From positions 406,635-470,634 of the forward strand of contig VXBM01000239.1 in NCBI GenBank assembly GCA_013400155.1: 64,000 bases of DNA, read 5' to 3'. Of the stretch, positions 1 to 10,690 are shown one piece after another (position 1 is the first letter of the stretch; each line of letters begins with the position of its first letter). This DNA comes from Helopsaltes ochotensis. Lineage: Eukaryota; Chordata; Aves; Passeriformes; Locustellidae. Under the pieces are notes generated by a model. It was not told where the DNA came from. It worked only from the letters and a program-made list of their open reading frames with translations, and ran no database searches. The translations under genes and the position numbers were made by a program.

Positions 1-395
1 ACTGACCCTGAAAAAGGTAACTGTGATCTGTGAATGATGAGTGCAGTCTGATTCATCTACAGCACTTATGTCTATCTATGGAAAGATCTAAGGACATCAA
101 GTGCTACATTAACCCAGTAATGCCAATTATTTGTTGACTAGATTTGTCATCATCATTACTAAGGATACATGGAAAAGCAAGGTCCCAGATGAGATCAGGG
201 TTTCCTTATCAAGATGAAACACATGCCATTGGCCTGCCCAAGGTAAAACAGAACAGATTAACATATGTTTTGCAAAGTGCAATAATATTTTTCTGCAGTC
301 TTGGTACAAATGCACTGTAAATTCCTGCTCAGACAGGTTTGGATCAGTTCTAGTTAGATGTGCATACTGGTCATGATCAGATATGTGTGTGTGTC
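1..395. other. Unique non-coding sequence, nothing recognised
   Basis: No gene, repeat family or RNA is recognisable. A short TG run at 384-394 abuts the first LTR and supplies part of its target-site duplication. The 62-codon minus-strand frame at 127-315 has no recognisable domain and is treated as chance. Confidence 0.6.
390..395. repeat. Target-site duplication of LTR A (left copy)
   Basis: The six bases TGTGTC at 390-395 are repeated exactly at 738-743, immediately outside the two ends of the LTR at 396-737. Six-base duplications are usual for class II (beta/alpha-like) retroviral integration, so the length fits. The left copy lies within a short TG run, which slightly raises the chance of coincidence. 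Confidence 0.7.
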
Positions 396-737
396 TGTGG
401 AGTGTTTAGCACAGCAATAAACACGCAGAACGGTGGATGAAGAGAAGGATCAAAAGAGGGCTTGACTTTATTCTTTTTCCTTATATAGATCTCAGATCCA
501 TGCCAGGGATTGGGTGGTAGCATAGCCACCTCTCCAACTCCACTGGCCCAACCGAGAGTCAGTCAGGTGTTTTTTCCATCCGAGTGTATGTGATATTTAC
601 CAAAGACATTTCCCAAACAAACCCTATCTACAGATAACACCAGCGTGAGAAAAGCAAAGCACTGCCTAACATTGAGGATTCTGACTCCACTTTAAGAACT
701 AAGAAAAACCATCAGAAGGGCTGATGTCAGGGCAACA
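396..737 (-). mobile_element. Solo LTR A of an endogenous retrovirus, minus orientation
   Basis: Read on the minus strand, the element starts TGTTGCCCTGAC at 737 and ends CACTCCACA at 396, which is the TG...CA signature of retroviral LTRs. It is flanked by a perfect 6-bp duplication (TGTGTC). A polyadenylation signal lies at 467-472 on the minus strand, about 70 bases from the 3' end. The upstream TATA-like segment seen in LTR B is degraded here. No internal retroviral sequence (gag, pol or env) is present on either side, so this is a solo LTR left by recombination between the two LTRs of a provirus. It aligns over its whole length, in inverted orientation, with the LTR at 774-1118, at roughly four-fifths identity by eye. 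Confidence 0.8.
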
Positions 738-773
738 TGTGTCCTTTGCAGGGAAGCAAGAAATTGGATATCC
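738..773. other. 36-bp spacer between two inverted LTRs
   Basis: This is the host DNA left between the two insertions. Its first six bases are the right duplication of LTR A and its last seven (GATATCC, 767-773) are the left duplication of LTR B. Only about 23 bp of unduplicated ancestral sequence separates the two integration sites. Confidence 0.75.
767..773. repeat. Target-site duplication of LTR B (left copy)
   Basis: GATATCC at 767-773 recurs at 1119-1125, flush with the TG and CA ends of the LTR at 774-1118. Seven bases is one longer than the common class II length. A 6-bp reading would need the element end to be shifted by one base. Confidence 0.7.
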
Positions 774-911
774 TGTTGCCCTGATTTTTGCAGCCTTTCT
801 GATGTGCTTCTTAGCTTTTAGAATGGAGTCAGAACCCTCAATGTTTAGGTAGTGCTTTGCCGTTCTCACGCTGGTGTATCTGTAAGATAAGGTTCGTTTG
901 GGATATGGATT

Positions 912-919
912 CATAAATA
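912..919 (+). promoter_or_regulatory. TATA-like box in LTR B
   Basis: The string cataaata lies about 125 bp upstream of the LTR polyadenylation signal, the expected side and approximate spacing for a retroviral core promoter. Whether it is active is unknown. Confidence 0.4.
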
Positions 920-1039
920 TCACATGCCTTTGGATGCAAATTGTACTGACTGACCGTCAGCTGGGCCAGTGGAGAAGAGAGGTGTCCACTTTCTCATCCA
1001 ATCCCTGGCATGGACCTGAGGTCTATTTAAGAAAGAAAG

Positions 1040-1045
1040 AATAAA
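1040..1045 (+). terminator. Polyadenylation signal of LTR B
   Basis: There is an exact AATAAA within an A-rich run, about 73 bases from the 3' end of the LTR. The minus-strand counterpart in LTR A is at 467-472, so the signal is conserved between the two copies. Confidence 0.55.
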
Positions 1046-1262
1046 CAAAAGGCCCTCTTTTGCGTCCTTCTCCTCATCGAGTGTCCTGTGTGGTTCTTGC
1101 TGTGCTGAACAGTCCACAGATATCCCATACTCCAAACTGGCTTATCTGAGTGCTTAGGAAAGGTGAATATGGACACTCTGATTACCTCATCCTCTTTGGA
1201 AAAAAGCTGACCTGTGGAGAAATCACAGGGATGTGCTGTTTGGCGTCCAGCCTTTCCAAGTC

Positions 1263-1302
1263 AAGCCACTCTAGGTTTCTAGGATACAATCCTATGATTC
1301 TA
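1263..1302 (+). mobile_element. Possible CR1 3' tail fragment
   Basis: The segment ends in 'cctatgattctat', which resembles the ATTCTATG-type octamer tail of avian CR1. Only about 40 bases match and the upstream CR1 body is missing, so chance resemblance is possible. Confidence 0.3.
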
Positions 1303-2478
1303 TATAGAGCAACATTTTAAAATGAATTGGTGGAAAATGCTTACAAGATAAACTGATGAATTAAGGGCCCAAATTACCCTTCCCCTGCACAGCTGCAATT
1401 TCCAGTGCATGGAGGACTTGAGGGCTGGTTTTATAAGAGGGGCAGGGCATTTCCAACCTGCCCTGGTTGAGCTCACCAGCACCTGGAGCTGTGCCCCTCC
1501 TCCCCTCCTGATCACTTTTCTTCTGCTTGATGCCATCAGCCTGAGTGTTCCCCATGGGGAAGGAATTTGTGTGGCAAACTAAGGAAAGTGAAACTTGCTC
1601 CCTGCAGGCAATCCTCTGCTGTAAAGGCTGGGAGAACTTCTCTTAAATGTTTTTCCTGCCCTGAAGTAAATGGTGTACAGTCAGTTTCCGCAATGAAGGC
1701 ATTGCTCACCTGGCAGAACCATCCCTGATGTAAGCAACCATGAAGTTATTCCCTGTATGCATGTACTTGCTTAGCATGTCCCCTTATTTATTACCTGTTA
1801 GGGTGAGCTAATCAAATCACAAGGACACCAGTATGAGAGCAGCAGCCATCACGAAGTAGATCGTGTGTCCTTGGTCCTGCAACCAAGTTCAAGTTAACAA
1901 GGAGCTCGGGCTGAGCTGTATATTCTGGCTCCTGTGTGTGACTGGCTAAGCTGCCTGATAACCAAGCTGCTGCTTTCTGTGTGCTGCACATCTGCTCAAG
2001 GCTGCTGGGGCTGCAGAGAGGGCAAACAGACTTTCCAGGCCTGTTACAGCACTGAGTGCCAACCTAGGTGTCCCTGTGGAGCCCTGTTCTTGTGCTTTTT
2101 ATTAACTTTGAAGTTTATGTGGTCTTCTGAAGTAAAGTCTGGGTCATTTGTTTGCTTGCTTGCTCTTTCTGTGGACAAGCAATACCCTTTTCCTCCCTGA
2201 AATCTGAGAAACAAGCTGCTTCTCCTGCTTCCCCAAAACCACTCCTGAACTCCCTCCTTTCAAATCAGAGGTAGAATGAACTGCCTCAGCTTATAGAAGT
2301 AGTTTGAATGGGGATTCCATTTTGCCTCATTGAAGACATGGAAGAATCCCCGAATCAGGACAGGAATGAGGCCTGTTTCTCCAGTGTGACTGAAGCTTAG
2401 GTCCAGAGTTTTGCCCCAAGATCTGGTCTGTCCCTCTAGGGCAACATCACTCTGGTAAGTGCAACTTACCAAAAGGGC

Positions 2479-2497
2479 TTTTTTTTTTTTTTTTTTT
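2479..2497. repeat. T19 homopolymer
   Basis: There are nineteen consecutive T residues. No retroposed sequence is recognisable next to it. Confidence 0.9.
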
Positions 2498-3157
2498 GTC
2501 CTGCAAAGGAAACAGGAATACCTGCTTTGTATTGTAGGGAAAAGGACAGTGTTACGTTGCTCAGATCCCACTGATTTGCAGAAAATTCATAAATTTGATG
2601 CAGGGAGCCTGTGTAACGTGTCCCTCTCACACAGATGAACCCAGGTGGCTGAGATGAAGCCTATGAAGATGTAGACAGTAAAAGATTTGTTAAAGTATCA
2701 CATGGCAAGTGTGTATTATGTGTCTGGCTGCTGTGCTGGTGAGGGAGCCAGCTGATGAAGTCCTGAGGGATCAGTTACTGTGTGTAACCCTTCTGCCAAG
2801 GCATGACTGGCAGCAACAGCAGCCACAGTCAAGTTTCACCCTGTTTGAAGACCCTGAGCTCAGTGATCTGTTTTTCCTGGCAGAAACAATTGCCTAAAGA
2901 AGCAGAATTTTGTCAAGGCAGGGGAAACAGGAGAGTGTCCAAATAAATAACACCTTGTTCCTTTTTCCTAAAGAATGTCTAAATTAAAAAAACTGAAACA
3001 AAGATTCCTTAAAAATCTAAATAAAGATTTTCCTAAAAATCTTTAAAATGTGGAACCAGACCCCCCCTAATTCTCCTTCCCTTGCCTCCTACAGGCTGTC
3101 TATTACTGTTGTACCCTTAATCTGCAGGTATCTGGGAGACCTGTTCCCCACTGTGTG

Positions 3158-3255
3158 GCACCTGGGGCCATGGTTTAGTGGTGGACTTGGCAGTGCTGGG
3201 TTAACAGTGATTCAAGGATCTTAAAGATGCTGTCCAATCTAAATGATTCTGTTCT
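3158..3255 (+). mobile_element. CR1 LINE, 3' end fragment
   Basis: This matches the avian CR1 terminal segment in order: 'catggtttagtggtgga', 'ttggcagtgctgggtta', then a 'gtccaatctaaatgattct' terminus. It is about 98 bp and strongly 5'-truncated, as is usual for CR1. No coding sequence remains. Confidence 0.88.
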
Positions 3256-4329
3256 TTGCCCTGTGGTGAAAGCAGCTCCAAACTTCCCGTAGCAGGAGGC
3301 TGATGCAGAGGCCCCTCAGCAGAAAGATGCACAGAAGGGTACCAGAAACAAACCCAAAGACCTTGCCTTCCAGGAGGAACGCTTTGCTAGATTTTGGTAT
3401 GGGGTGCACTTGAAGGAGAGAGAAAAGAGTGAGAACAGAAACATCAGGAAAAGTAGCAGAAACAGCTATGAAACACTGACACCAAGAAACAAAGAAACCC
3501 TCTAAAAGTAGCTTTTGGCAACAGATTCCCTCTGGTGCACGGGGAAGCAGGGCACTGCATGTTGCCTCCAAGTTCTTCAAAGGTTTTTGCTCCTTTCAGT
3601 TTCTCTTCATACATGGGATGGCCTGAGTGTTTGCATGCAGCTGGTTAATGTGTTCTCCGGATGTTAAGGGACTGGAGTGATAGGGAAGCGAGATGTTGGG
3701 AATCTGGGAGGATGTTGGGGCTCAGCTCAGGTGAGATTAATCTGAAGGGAAAGGACAGTTGGGTATTGAGGGGAGAAAGGCACAGGGGCTGGGAAGAAAA
3801 AGGAAGGTGGAAGACTGTGAGTCGAAGGTGTGGGGTAGGATTCTGGGGAACAAGCACAGCTGGCTCTGCCAGCTCCACTGGTGGGGTGAGGCAGCTCAGC
3901 GTCAGCAGCAGGAGTGGAGTCAGGCCCTGGTTTCTGTTCTATTTGGGGCACTGCTCGTGTGGGAGTTTTAGAGGCAAGCAGTTCTTTCGTCCATACATTC
4001 TATTGCTGTCCTTTTTCATCCTTCAGAGATTAGGAGAAACGTAGTCTGGGAAGAGAGCACACCTAAAATCAGCCCTATGCGTGACTGTGCTGCACGAGCT
4101 GCCCGCATCAGGTACTCACTCGGCGATACCTCCTGCCTGCATGAGATAAAGTTTGGTGGCAGTGCTGTGGCGGGGTCAGGGATGTAACCCTGCGGGCATT
4201 TAACATCCTGGAAGCTTGATTAATGCTGAAGGGAACACTGAGGTGCTTTAGCTCACTGCCATTTTCACTTCTCATGCATCAAATGTGTGGAAGCATGCCG
4301 TGAATGCACAAAGAGGAATATTTAATAGC
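3256..4329. other. Unique non-coding sequence
   Basis: The overlapping open frames at 3645-4044 come from a G-rich stretch and have no recognisable domain. An exon-like minus-strand stretch near 4110-4215 was considered and rejected. Confidence 0.5.
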
Positions 4330-4960
4330 AATGATGTAATACCGTGGCGCTGGCTCAGTGCTCTCTGGCGTTATTCAACACATCTTTCTCAGCAGAATGA
4401 TGGTAGTGAAATGAGATTTTACTAGAAGAGAGCAGCTCAGTGTATCATTTAACATTCAGACCAATGTCTTCATTTCCTTTCTAATGCTGTGGTGCTGAAA
4501 ACACATCCCATCTCAAAAGCGAATGTTTAACTACAAATGCAATTTGTGAGAAAATAATTATTTTTTCTTCTTTTTTTTTTTTTTTTTGTCTTTGCAATCT
4601 GCTGAAAGCATGCATATTAGCAGAGCAGTCTTTCTTTCAGGGTTTTAGTTTTCTTTTTCTTTCAAGGGAGCTGCATAAGAAAGTTGTTTGAGTGATTTCT
4701 CCCCAGCTATTCTGTTGAGCGATTCTTAATTACCCTCAGCATTTGAAAGGTGAATGGTACTCTTATATAATCAACATTAATAATTCAGCTTAGTCCAAGA
4801 AAGCTTATTGCAGCTAGTTCTTTGATGCCAGAAAACCTCTACTAAAGCATTCTTTCTCAATTTAATTCATAAGCTCCTAATAAAGCCAGTTCAGCTAAAG
4901 CATTTTAACTTGACTCCTACAGTTAAAAATGTTTCTGAAATAATTTCAGGTGGGCTGTGG
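4330..4960. other. Candidate conserved non-coding stretch
   Basis: This is AT-rich, repeat-free sequence apart from a T17 tract at 4571-4587. It has several homeodomain-type ATTA/TAAT cores, for example around 4722-4790 (cttaattacc, caacattaataattcag), and octamer-like 'atgcaaat' relatives near 4540. Such texture is common in vertebrate developmental enhancers. Conservation cannot be seen from one sequence, so this remains a candidate. Confidence 0.25.
4571..4587. repeat. T17 homopolymer
   Basis: This uninterrupted T run directly follows another T-rich run (4561-4566). Confidence 0.9.
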
Positions 4961-7900
4961 TAAATAGGTATTGTAAATTTTAGTAGAAATGTACTTTTTC
5001 ACTCTGTTTCTGAATGTCAGGATTCTTGTCCTTGGAAGAACAGAAATTATATGTATGGGAACACACTTTTCCTTCCTCTCTTTCTGTGTGCCTTTCTCTT
5101 TTCCTACATTTCCTAGCTGTCCTCTCTGGTAGAAATGCTGCTCTATGACATGATCAGCATAAACAGAGGTGAACAGGGAGGGTGTTCTTTATACCAGTAG
5201 CATGAAAGGTCATGAAGATTTCCAGGGTAACTTCCCATCACACTGAGCCATCCCAACCCACTATTACAGAGTCAGCACAGTTGCTGGGAGATAATGATCT
5301 CGTGTTCTTTTGTTAAGGTAATAATGGAAAGAACGAGCTGACTGACTGGTCCTATCAGAATTGCAATGTAGAGAAGCTCCAGGGAAAGAGAAATATTTTT
5401 CTAGCCTCCACCTTTCTATGATGGACAAGACTCTCCATAGGAATGAGTTTTATCAGGTCTGGTGGTGCCATGCCACCAGAAATGTCGATGTTTACCTCAG
5501 CACGGCCCATGACACCTGATACTAACAGGGAGCCTCTAAAACCAGTTGTTTCTTTGACACCACTGTGCTTTCTAAGAGCAGCTACTGGAGGGGGATGAAT
5601 GGATTGCTGTCAATCACATGCCCAAGTTTTAATGTGTTAATTTACTCCCTTCTACACTTGCTAATTTCAGAGGGTTGAAGGGGCGTATTTGTCTCCGTGG
5701 CAGGAAGAAGTAGGAGGTACAAAAGGAGGTTGGTAAGCTGGAGTCCTTAGAGGTCCAACTGCCCATTTCCTGCAGGGACCATATGCCAAGGATACCTGTT
5801 GAGATTCTCACTGGCTAGAGAAAGAAAAACATCTGCCTTATTCCATTCAATCCTTTATAATTATTACCCAGATTTTCAAAAGTTGGGAGAGTCAAGGGAG
5901 ATATTTGCTGTTTGAGCACCTGCAAAATTAGTCACTCCAACATACTCCACAAAACAACAACAAAAGAGGAACATGTCTGAAAGGAAAACAAAAGGGTTGC
6001 CTCTGCCTGAAAGGCCTAATCCTGCAAATGTATTTTCTGGGAGTACCATCATTCCTTGGAGGTATCATAAAAAAGTTCATCTGTTGGAAGCATTTTTACC
6101 TTATCTGTGGAAAATGGTAGTTCTGGTGAGCATTTCTTCATCCTTTCCGTTTCAGAACTCTAAATAACATATTCTCCCATGGTTGTTGAGAGAAGTAATT
6201 TCTATAGGCAGAAACACCCTTTTTGCAGAAACACCTTTTCAGTTTTCCATCTCTCAGTATGGAGACAGAGTATATGCAAACCCTGTAAATGCATTGGAAA
6301 GATCACTGGGTTGTGAAATGCTGTGATACATCAGGATGTAAGACGCTACAAAAGAAGAAAATACTTTGATTTTTCTTTTTCACTCCTGTAAATGCCCATG
6401 GGTGTTCTTGCGTCAGTGTTATCTTGATTCTGGGAGTCTTGTCACTACTTTAGATAAGGTAGTGTTTTTTCCAGACTTGATCATTTACCTGCCTTCAAAA
6501 ATTTGTGACTGCATGTTTTGGGTTTGAAAAACATTTGGCTGGCATTGAGGAAATGGTAGTTTTGTGCCAAGAGGGGAAATAATACATGAAAATGATCCTT
6601 GTAGGTAACGCAGAGGCAGAAGTAGCACACAGCATCCTAATGAGGACAGCAGACAGTTGACACTTTGGTTTCTAGCTGAAGTAAACCCACTTGGCTTGGA
6701 ACAGACCAGGTACTCCCAGAATCCATGGTGTCCCAACTTCCACAGTCCAGTTAATGCCACATGTTTAGAGTTCCTGTCTCCTCCCTGAGCTGTGTTCTCT
6801 ACTGCCATGTTTAACTCTTTGCCAGGTTTTGAAGTGGATCATTTGCCAGCTGAGCCATTTACTTCGGCCACTTGGAAATGGCTGTTTGTGTTGTCCTCAG
6901 TGAGGTGGAAACCACCTGAGAGAAGGCTGGAGCTCACTGAAGGCTGGCACCGCTCTCCCTGCTCCAGGAGGCAGTTTCTGACATAGCCAGGGTGGGATGC
7001 TCTTGTAGAGCTTTTCACAGTGGATAACCAAAGTACTTTTTTTTTCTTTTTACTGCAACATTTGTTATGAAATTTTTGAGAGTTCATTAGCTGTGTTGTA
7101 GTGGTCTATATTAAATATTACTGTGATTTTTTGGCTTTTAGAAGAGTCTAGAAAAATGTTTATTATAGGCTATTTAATGGTGTTCATTTCATGTTCATCT
7201 GTTCAGAACTATGCTTCATTAGCTGTGGACTCGTTGGATGATGACATGTAATCAATCAATCATGTAGCATTTGTAATTATTCTGCTCATAAAGCCAGATT
7301 TATTTGTTTTGGTATCCAGACTGGAATGCATTTTTCTTGTGCTTTTCCAGTGCTGAACCATAGATAAGACCAGTTGTTAGTCTCTGAGAGATCTGTCTGC
7401 TCAGGAAACTGTGAAGAAAAGAAACTGCCTCCTTAATTAGAAGGCTGTGGCTGCTCCTGATTTGAATGACTACATGTCCTCTTTCTCTCACATTAACACA
7501 TTATTACTCACATGAGAAGTCAGATTATTTTCGGTGGGAATTCCTGGTTAGTCCTCTGTGGGTGGACCCAGCAGAAAACCCTGTGGTGGTTACTGGTTAT
7601 CTTGGCAAAGTAGTCTTGATGGAGGCCCCATGGCCTTCAGGAAAGGATGAGGTGCCATTTGGAGCTCTGGCAATGTACTGGGGAAGCCTTGGGAACCCCA
7701 CATCCGGTGTGCATTTGGAGGGATGGCACTGTAAGCCCTTTTTGAAGATGAAACATTAGTCATTCCTTACGGCTACATCTTGTGAATAATTTATAAATGT
7801 TATGGGTGTTGGGGAAAAAAAATGTGTGGTGTAGAGATCAGGAGAAAAGAAGGAGGAATGGGAAGGTCACACAGAGAAAAGATGTAAGTTGGGAAAATTG

Positions 7901-8548
7901 CAATTATTCCAAGAAACCTCTCCGACCCATAAAATACAAAAGTTCTTTACCTACTCCTTCACATTGTGAATTCATTTCCCTAGGCATGTGACATTTTTGG
8001 GTGTTGGAAAATATGAGTGCAGATCAGGAAGGAAACTGTTGGAGTTGCATGCAACCGGCAAAAGCAAAGGTAATTGTTAGCTCTGCATGAGCATGAGCTA
8101 ATCCAGAGCCCGTGCTTTATTCCAGTCCTTACTGGCCAAGAGCAGCTGTGGATAGACAGAAAATGATACAGTGCTGCAGCCAGGGCTTGGGCTATTCAGG
8201 CAGCTCATCATCAGCTCAGAGAGAGCTGCTCTTCTTCTGCCGTGGAGCTGCATTCTTAGCACTGCTCTTTGCGATCTTGTGACTTTCTCTTTGTGCTGAA
8301 TAACAGTTAATTATTTTGTTAAATCCATGTGGAGATGCGTAGAGTCCTCACTGCTCAAGAGTCATATGATGTTGAGCAAAAAGCCAACAATTTTGCTGCT
8401 GGAAGATGGGGCTGTGAAATACAGCATTATCATCTGAAGCAAATAGCCCCACTGGTTTTCTATTTGTGTACATGCACACATGACCTCTTTTGACTTAGAA
8501 GTTGAAAAGAGAAATCCATTTGCTATTATTTGAATTTCAGTCATGCCT

Positions 8549-8550
<2 letters not shown>
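4961..8550. other. Unique non-coding sequence
   Basis: About 3.6 kb without a recognisable gene. The 107-codon minus frame at 6485-6808 and the 97-codon plus frame at 7466-7759 have no domain I recognise and no supporting splice context. One possible ancient repeat lies at 6310-6358. Confidence 0.5.
6310..6358 (+). repeat. Possible ancient amniote interspersed repeat tail
   Basis: The pattern 'gaaatgctgtgatacat' followed by 'ggatgtaagacgctaca' resembles the widely seen amniote repeat tail of the form 'aagcgctttgagatac..ggatgaaaggcgctata'. I cannot assign a family. A similar tail occurs at 52341-52410. Confidence 0.3.

Positions 8551-8579
<29 letters not shown>
8551..8579. repeat. (AG)n microsatellite
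   Basis: Near-perfect AG dinucleotide repeats, about 14 units. A minus-strand frame reads through it as Ser-Leu repeats, which is a by-product of the repeat. Confidence 0.95.
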
Positions 8580-8583
<4 letters not shown>

Positions 8584-10690
8584 TCCCTTTGGGATAAACC
8601 TGATAGCAATCACTACCTAAAAAGTAAAATTGAAGTAATAGTCAAGTTGAGTGGGGACAAGTGGGGAGATAGAGTTGCTCAAGGTCATAGGGAAGAGGTA
8701 AGATAAGCAAGGTCTCTGAGTTGGGCCTGGTAGGAGAGCTTCCAGTCCCTCATGCCTTCTTAAGATGTGGTTCACCTGTTCTGCAGCCAGTCCATGGGAT
8801 CTCTTAGACTGTGAAGGTCAGCTTCTGCTCCGAATCAGGTGCAGGGACTCGAGCCAGAGTCTCACACATGTCAGGGCAGCATTCCATGCAGCAGCATTGG
8901 GACACACTGGGTATTATCCAGTTTAGCCATGCTTCAGCCCTGTGGTTCATTCGTACCACACTGGTCAGCATGACACAGGAATATTTCAGATATGTGGGGG
9001 AGAAAATGGAACAATATAGGGGGACATGACATGGCATGTTGCTTTCCACTTTGATTCAGCATCCCTGATTTTTTTCATTTTTACTTTGGTATGGTATCTA
9101 CACGTCTGAGTAGATGGAAATGGCAGCTTCATGTCTTAATCAGCAGCTTATCCCTGCTAGTTTTGAGAAGTCATTGGTGTGCACAGTGATAGACAGGTGT
9201 AGAGTCATCCTAACAGTTTGGAGAAGCAAAATGCTCTGTTTTATCTGTAGTTGTATTAGTTTACGGACAAACTCCGTGGCTCAAAGGGTAACCATTGCTC
9301 CATCTGAAAAAAACTGGCAAATGCCTACAGTAGCAGCATGGGCTTGGTCAGGAGATTAGAAAATATCAGATTTAGGATGTAAAAGTGTGCACAGATACGC
9401 ACTGACCCACCATTTTCCCCAGTATTTGACCAACTGTATTGATGGGAGCTGACCACAAATGAACGGGACCAAGTCTTTGGCTCTCCCTGTGTGTGTTTTC
9501 CTCAGCTCCACTGGAAAAGCTTCTGTGAACTATTTGCTGCTAATCATTCTCAAGCAACGAATGAATGGAAAAGAATCTTACTAGAATGATTTAGTGTTCG
9601 TCACGCATAATAAATGAATAGAGTTATTCACTGGCAGTCACACATCTCTGGCTAATCCTCTTGAAGGTCACTCGTACCAGTCACCAGCCTCTCGTCACAG
9701 CAACTGCAGTAGAGAGCAATGTGTTGAGGATTGGGAGCTGTTTAAAAAGTGGGATCGTGGCTGTCCACCGGTTTGGGTTTGTTCTTTGCCCTGATTCCTA
9801 CACCTCACATCATCAAGGACTAGCAAGGGAAGACCAGAAACAGATGAGAATGCAGTAACACTGTTTGAATTATTAAATCCTCTCAGCCCAAAAGGAAAGA
9901 GCTGTCAGTGTTAATCGTTCTCTAGGGAAGTCAGAGGAGAACAGTTTGTTCTGGGATGTCCTCTCATGCCCAGATATTACCCTAACCAGGTTGCAGGGCA
10001 TCTGCAACAACTTCCTCTTGGTGCAAAACCATCTGACTGGAGGAGAACTGGATTGCAACATATTATTAGCATTTTTATTATGTGCTACTTTGAGTTCTTC
10101 AAAAAATCCCCTGATTTGAATTTTGTGTTGTAATTTCCTTCCTCAGTTCCCTAGTCAGACAACACCAGGGGACAACAGCAATGTGACCTCACCAGTGAGA
10201 AACATCCAAGGAAATGAGGTTATTGTAACGATACTTGGTGTACTTGGGCATTGCTGACTCCCTGGGACTAAAAGAGACTTAAACTGTGTTAACACCCACC
10301 TCTCACAGCTACAGCAGAATCTGCTGGTGACTGTTCCCTGCCTGAGTGGGTCGGAGAACCACAGGAAGTGGTAAATGTATATGGATCATTTGCAATGTAC
10401 TAAAATTATACCTTGTATTTCAGCCTGAGGGAGCCCAGACTGTATCACCCACCCAGGGGCATATTGCCTGCCAAGGTGTGCCTGAGATCTGCAGGCACAG
10501 GGCTGAGAGCTGTGGATAGTGACACGAGTAACACGTCCCAGCTTGACAAGAATTTTCTCTGCCAACGGGTCTGTGAGTCATATGATGTAGACAGGTACAG
10601 AGCTGCTAGAAAAGGCCATGTTTCTTTCCCGTTTCCCATAGGTGTGAGGTGATCAAACCACCTGAAAGGCACAAAGGGATTAGAGGCAAA
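8580..10690. other. Mostly unique non-coding sequence
   Basis: No gene is seen. A MIR-like relic sits at 8650-8760. Frames on both strands at 8804-9049 overlap each other and have no recognisable domain. Confidence 0.5.
8650..8760 (+). mobile_element. MIR-like ancient SINE relic
   Basis: The core 'gttgctcaaggtcatagg' matches the MIR/core-SINE box of the form 'cttgcccaaggtcacacag'. It is followed by 'ggtctctgagttgggcctgg' where MIR has 'agagctgggattcgaacc'. Such relics are old and short in birds. The rest of the element has decayed beyond what can be judged by eye. Confidence 0.42.

Larger units (their letters stand above)
774..1118 (+). mobile_element. Solo LTR B of the same endogenous retrovirus family, plus orientation
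   Basis: The element begins TGTTGCCCTGAT and ends CAGTCCACA, and is flanked by GATATCC on both sides. A TATA-like sequence (cataaata, 912-919) precedes a polyadenylation signal (aataaa, 1040-1045) and about 70 bases of U5-like sequence, giving a normal U3-R-U5 order in 345 bp. It is homologous end to end with LTR A but points the other way, so the two U3 ends face each other. No primer-binding site or viral gene follows, so it is a solo LTR. The family name cannot be given without a repeat-library search. The 6-7 bp duplications suggest class II. Confidence 0.82.
1119..3157. other. Unique non-coding sequence
   Basis: No gene or clear regulatory element is seen. The only repeats noticed are a possible CR1 tail at 1263-1302 and a T19 tract at 2479-2497. 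Frames of 60-100 codons on both strands show no recognisable domain, and one of them runs through the T19 tract as a lysine run, which marks it as non-coding. Confidence 0.55.

Noticed and set aside
384..1118. The whole 735-bp inverted repeat read as one fold-back transposon with TG...CA ends and a 4-bp GATA duplication
   Set aside because: Each arm has its own TG...CA ends and its own longer flanking duplication (TGTGTC and GATATCC). Two LTR insertions explain more of the sequence, and a 4-bp match next to a TG run is weak.
699..1135. Two adjoining minus-strand open frames (74 and 71 codons)
   Set aside because: They lie antisense within LTR B, and partly in the spacer and LTR A. They are by-products of the LTR sequence.
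4105..4220. Exon-like minus-strand stretch with a GTGAGT donor-like site and an open frame of about 29 codons from an acceptor-like cttccag
   Set aside because: The acceptor lacks a good pyrimidine tract, the protein is not recognisable and there are no neighbouring exons. It is too short to support a call.
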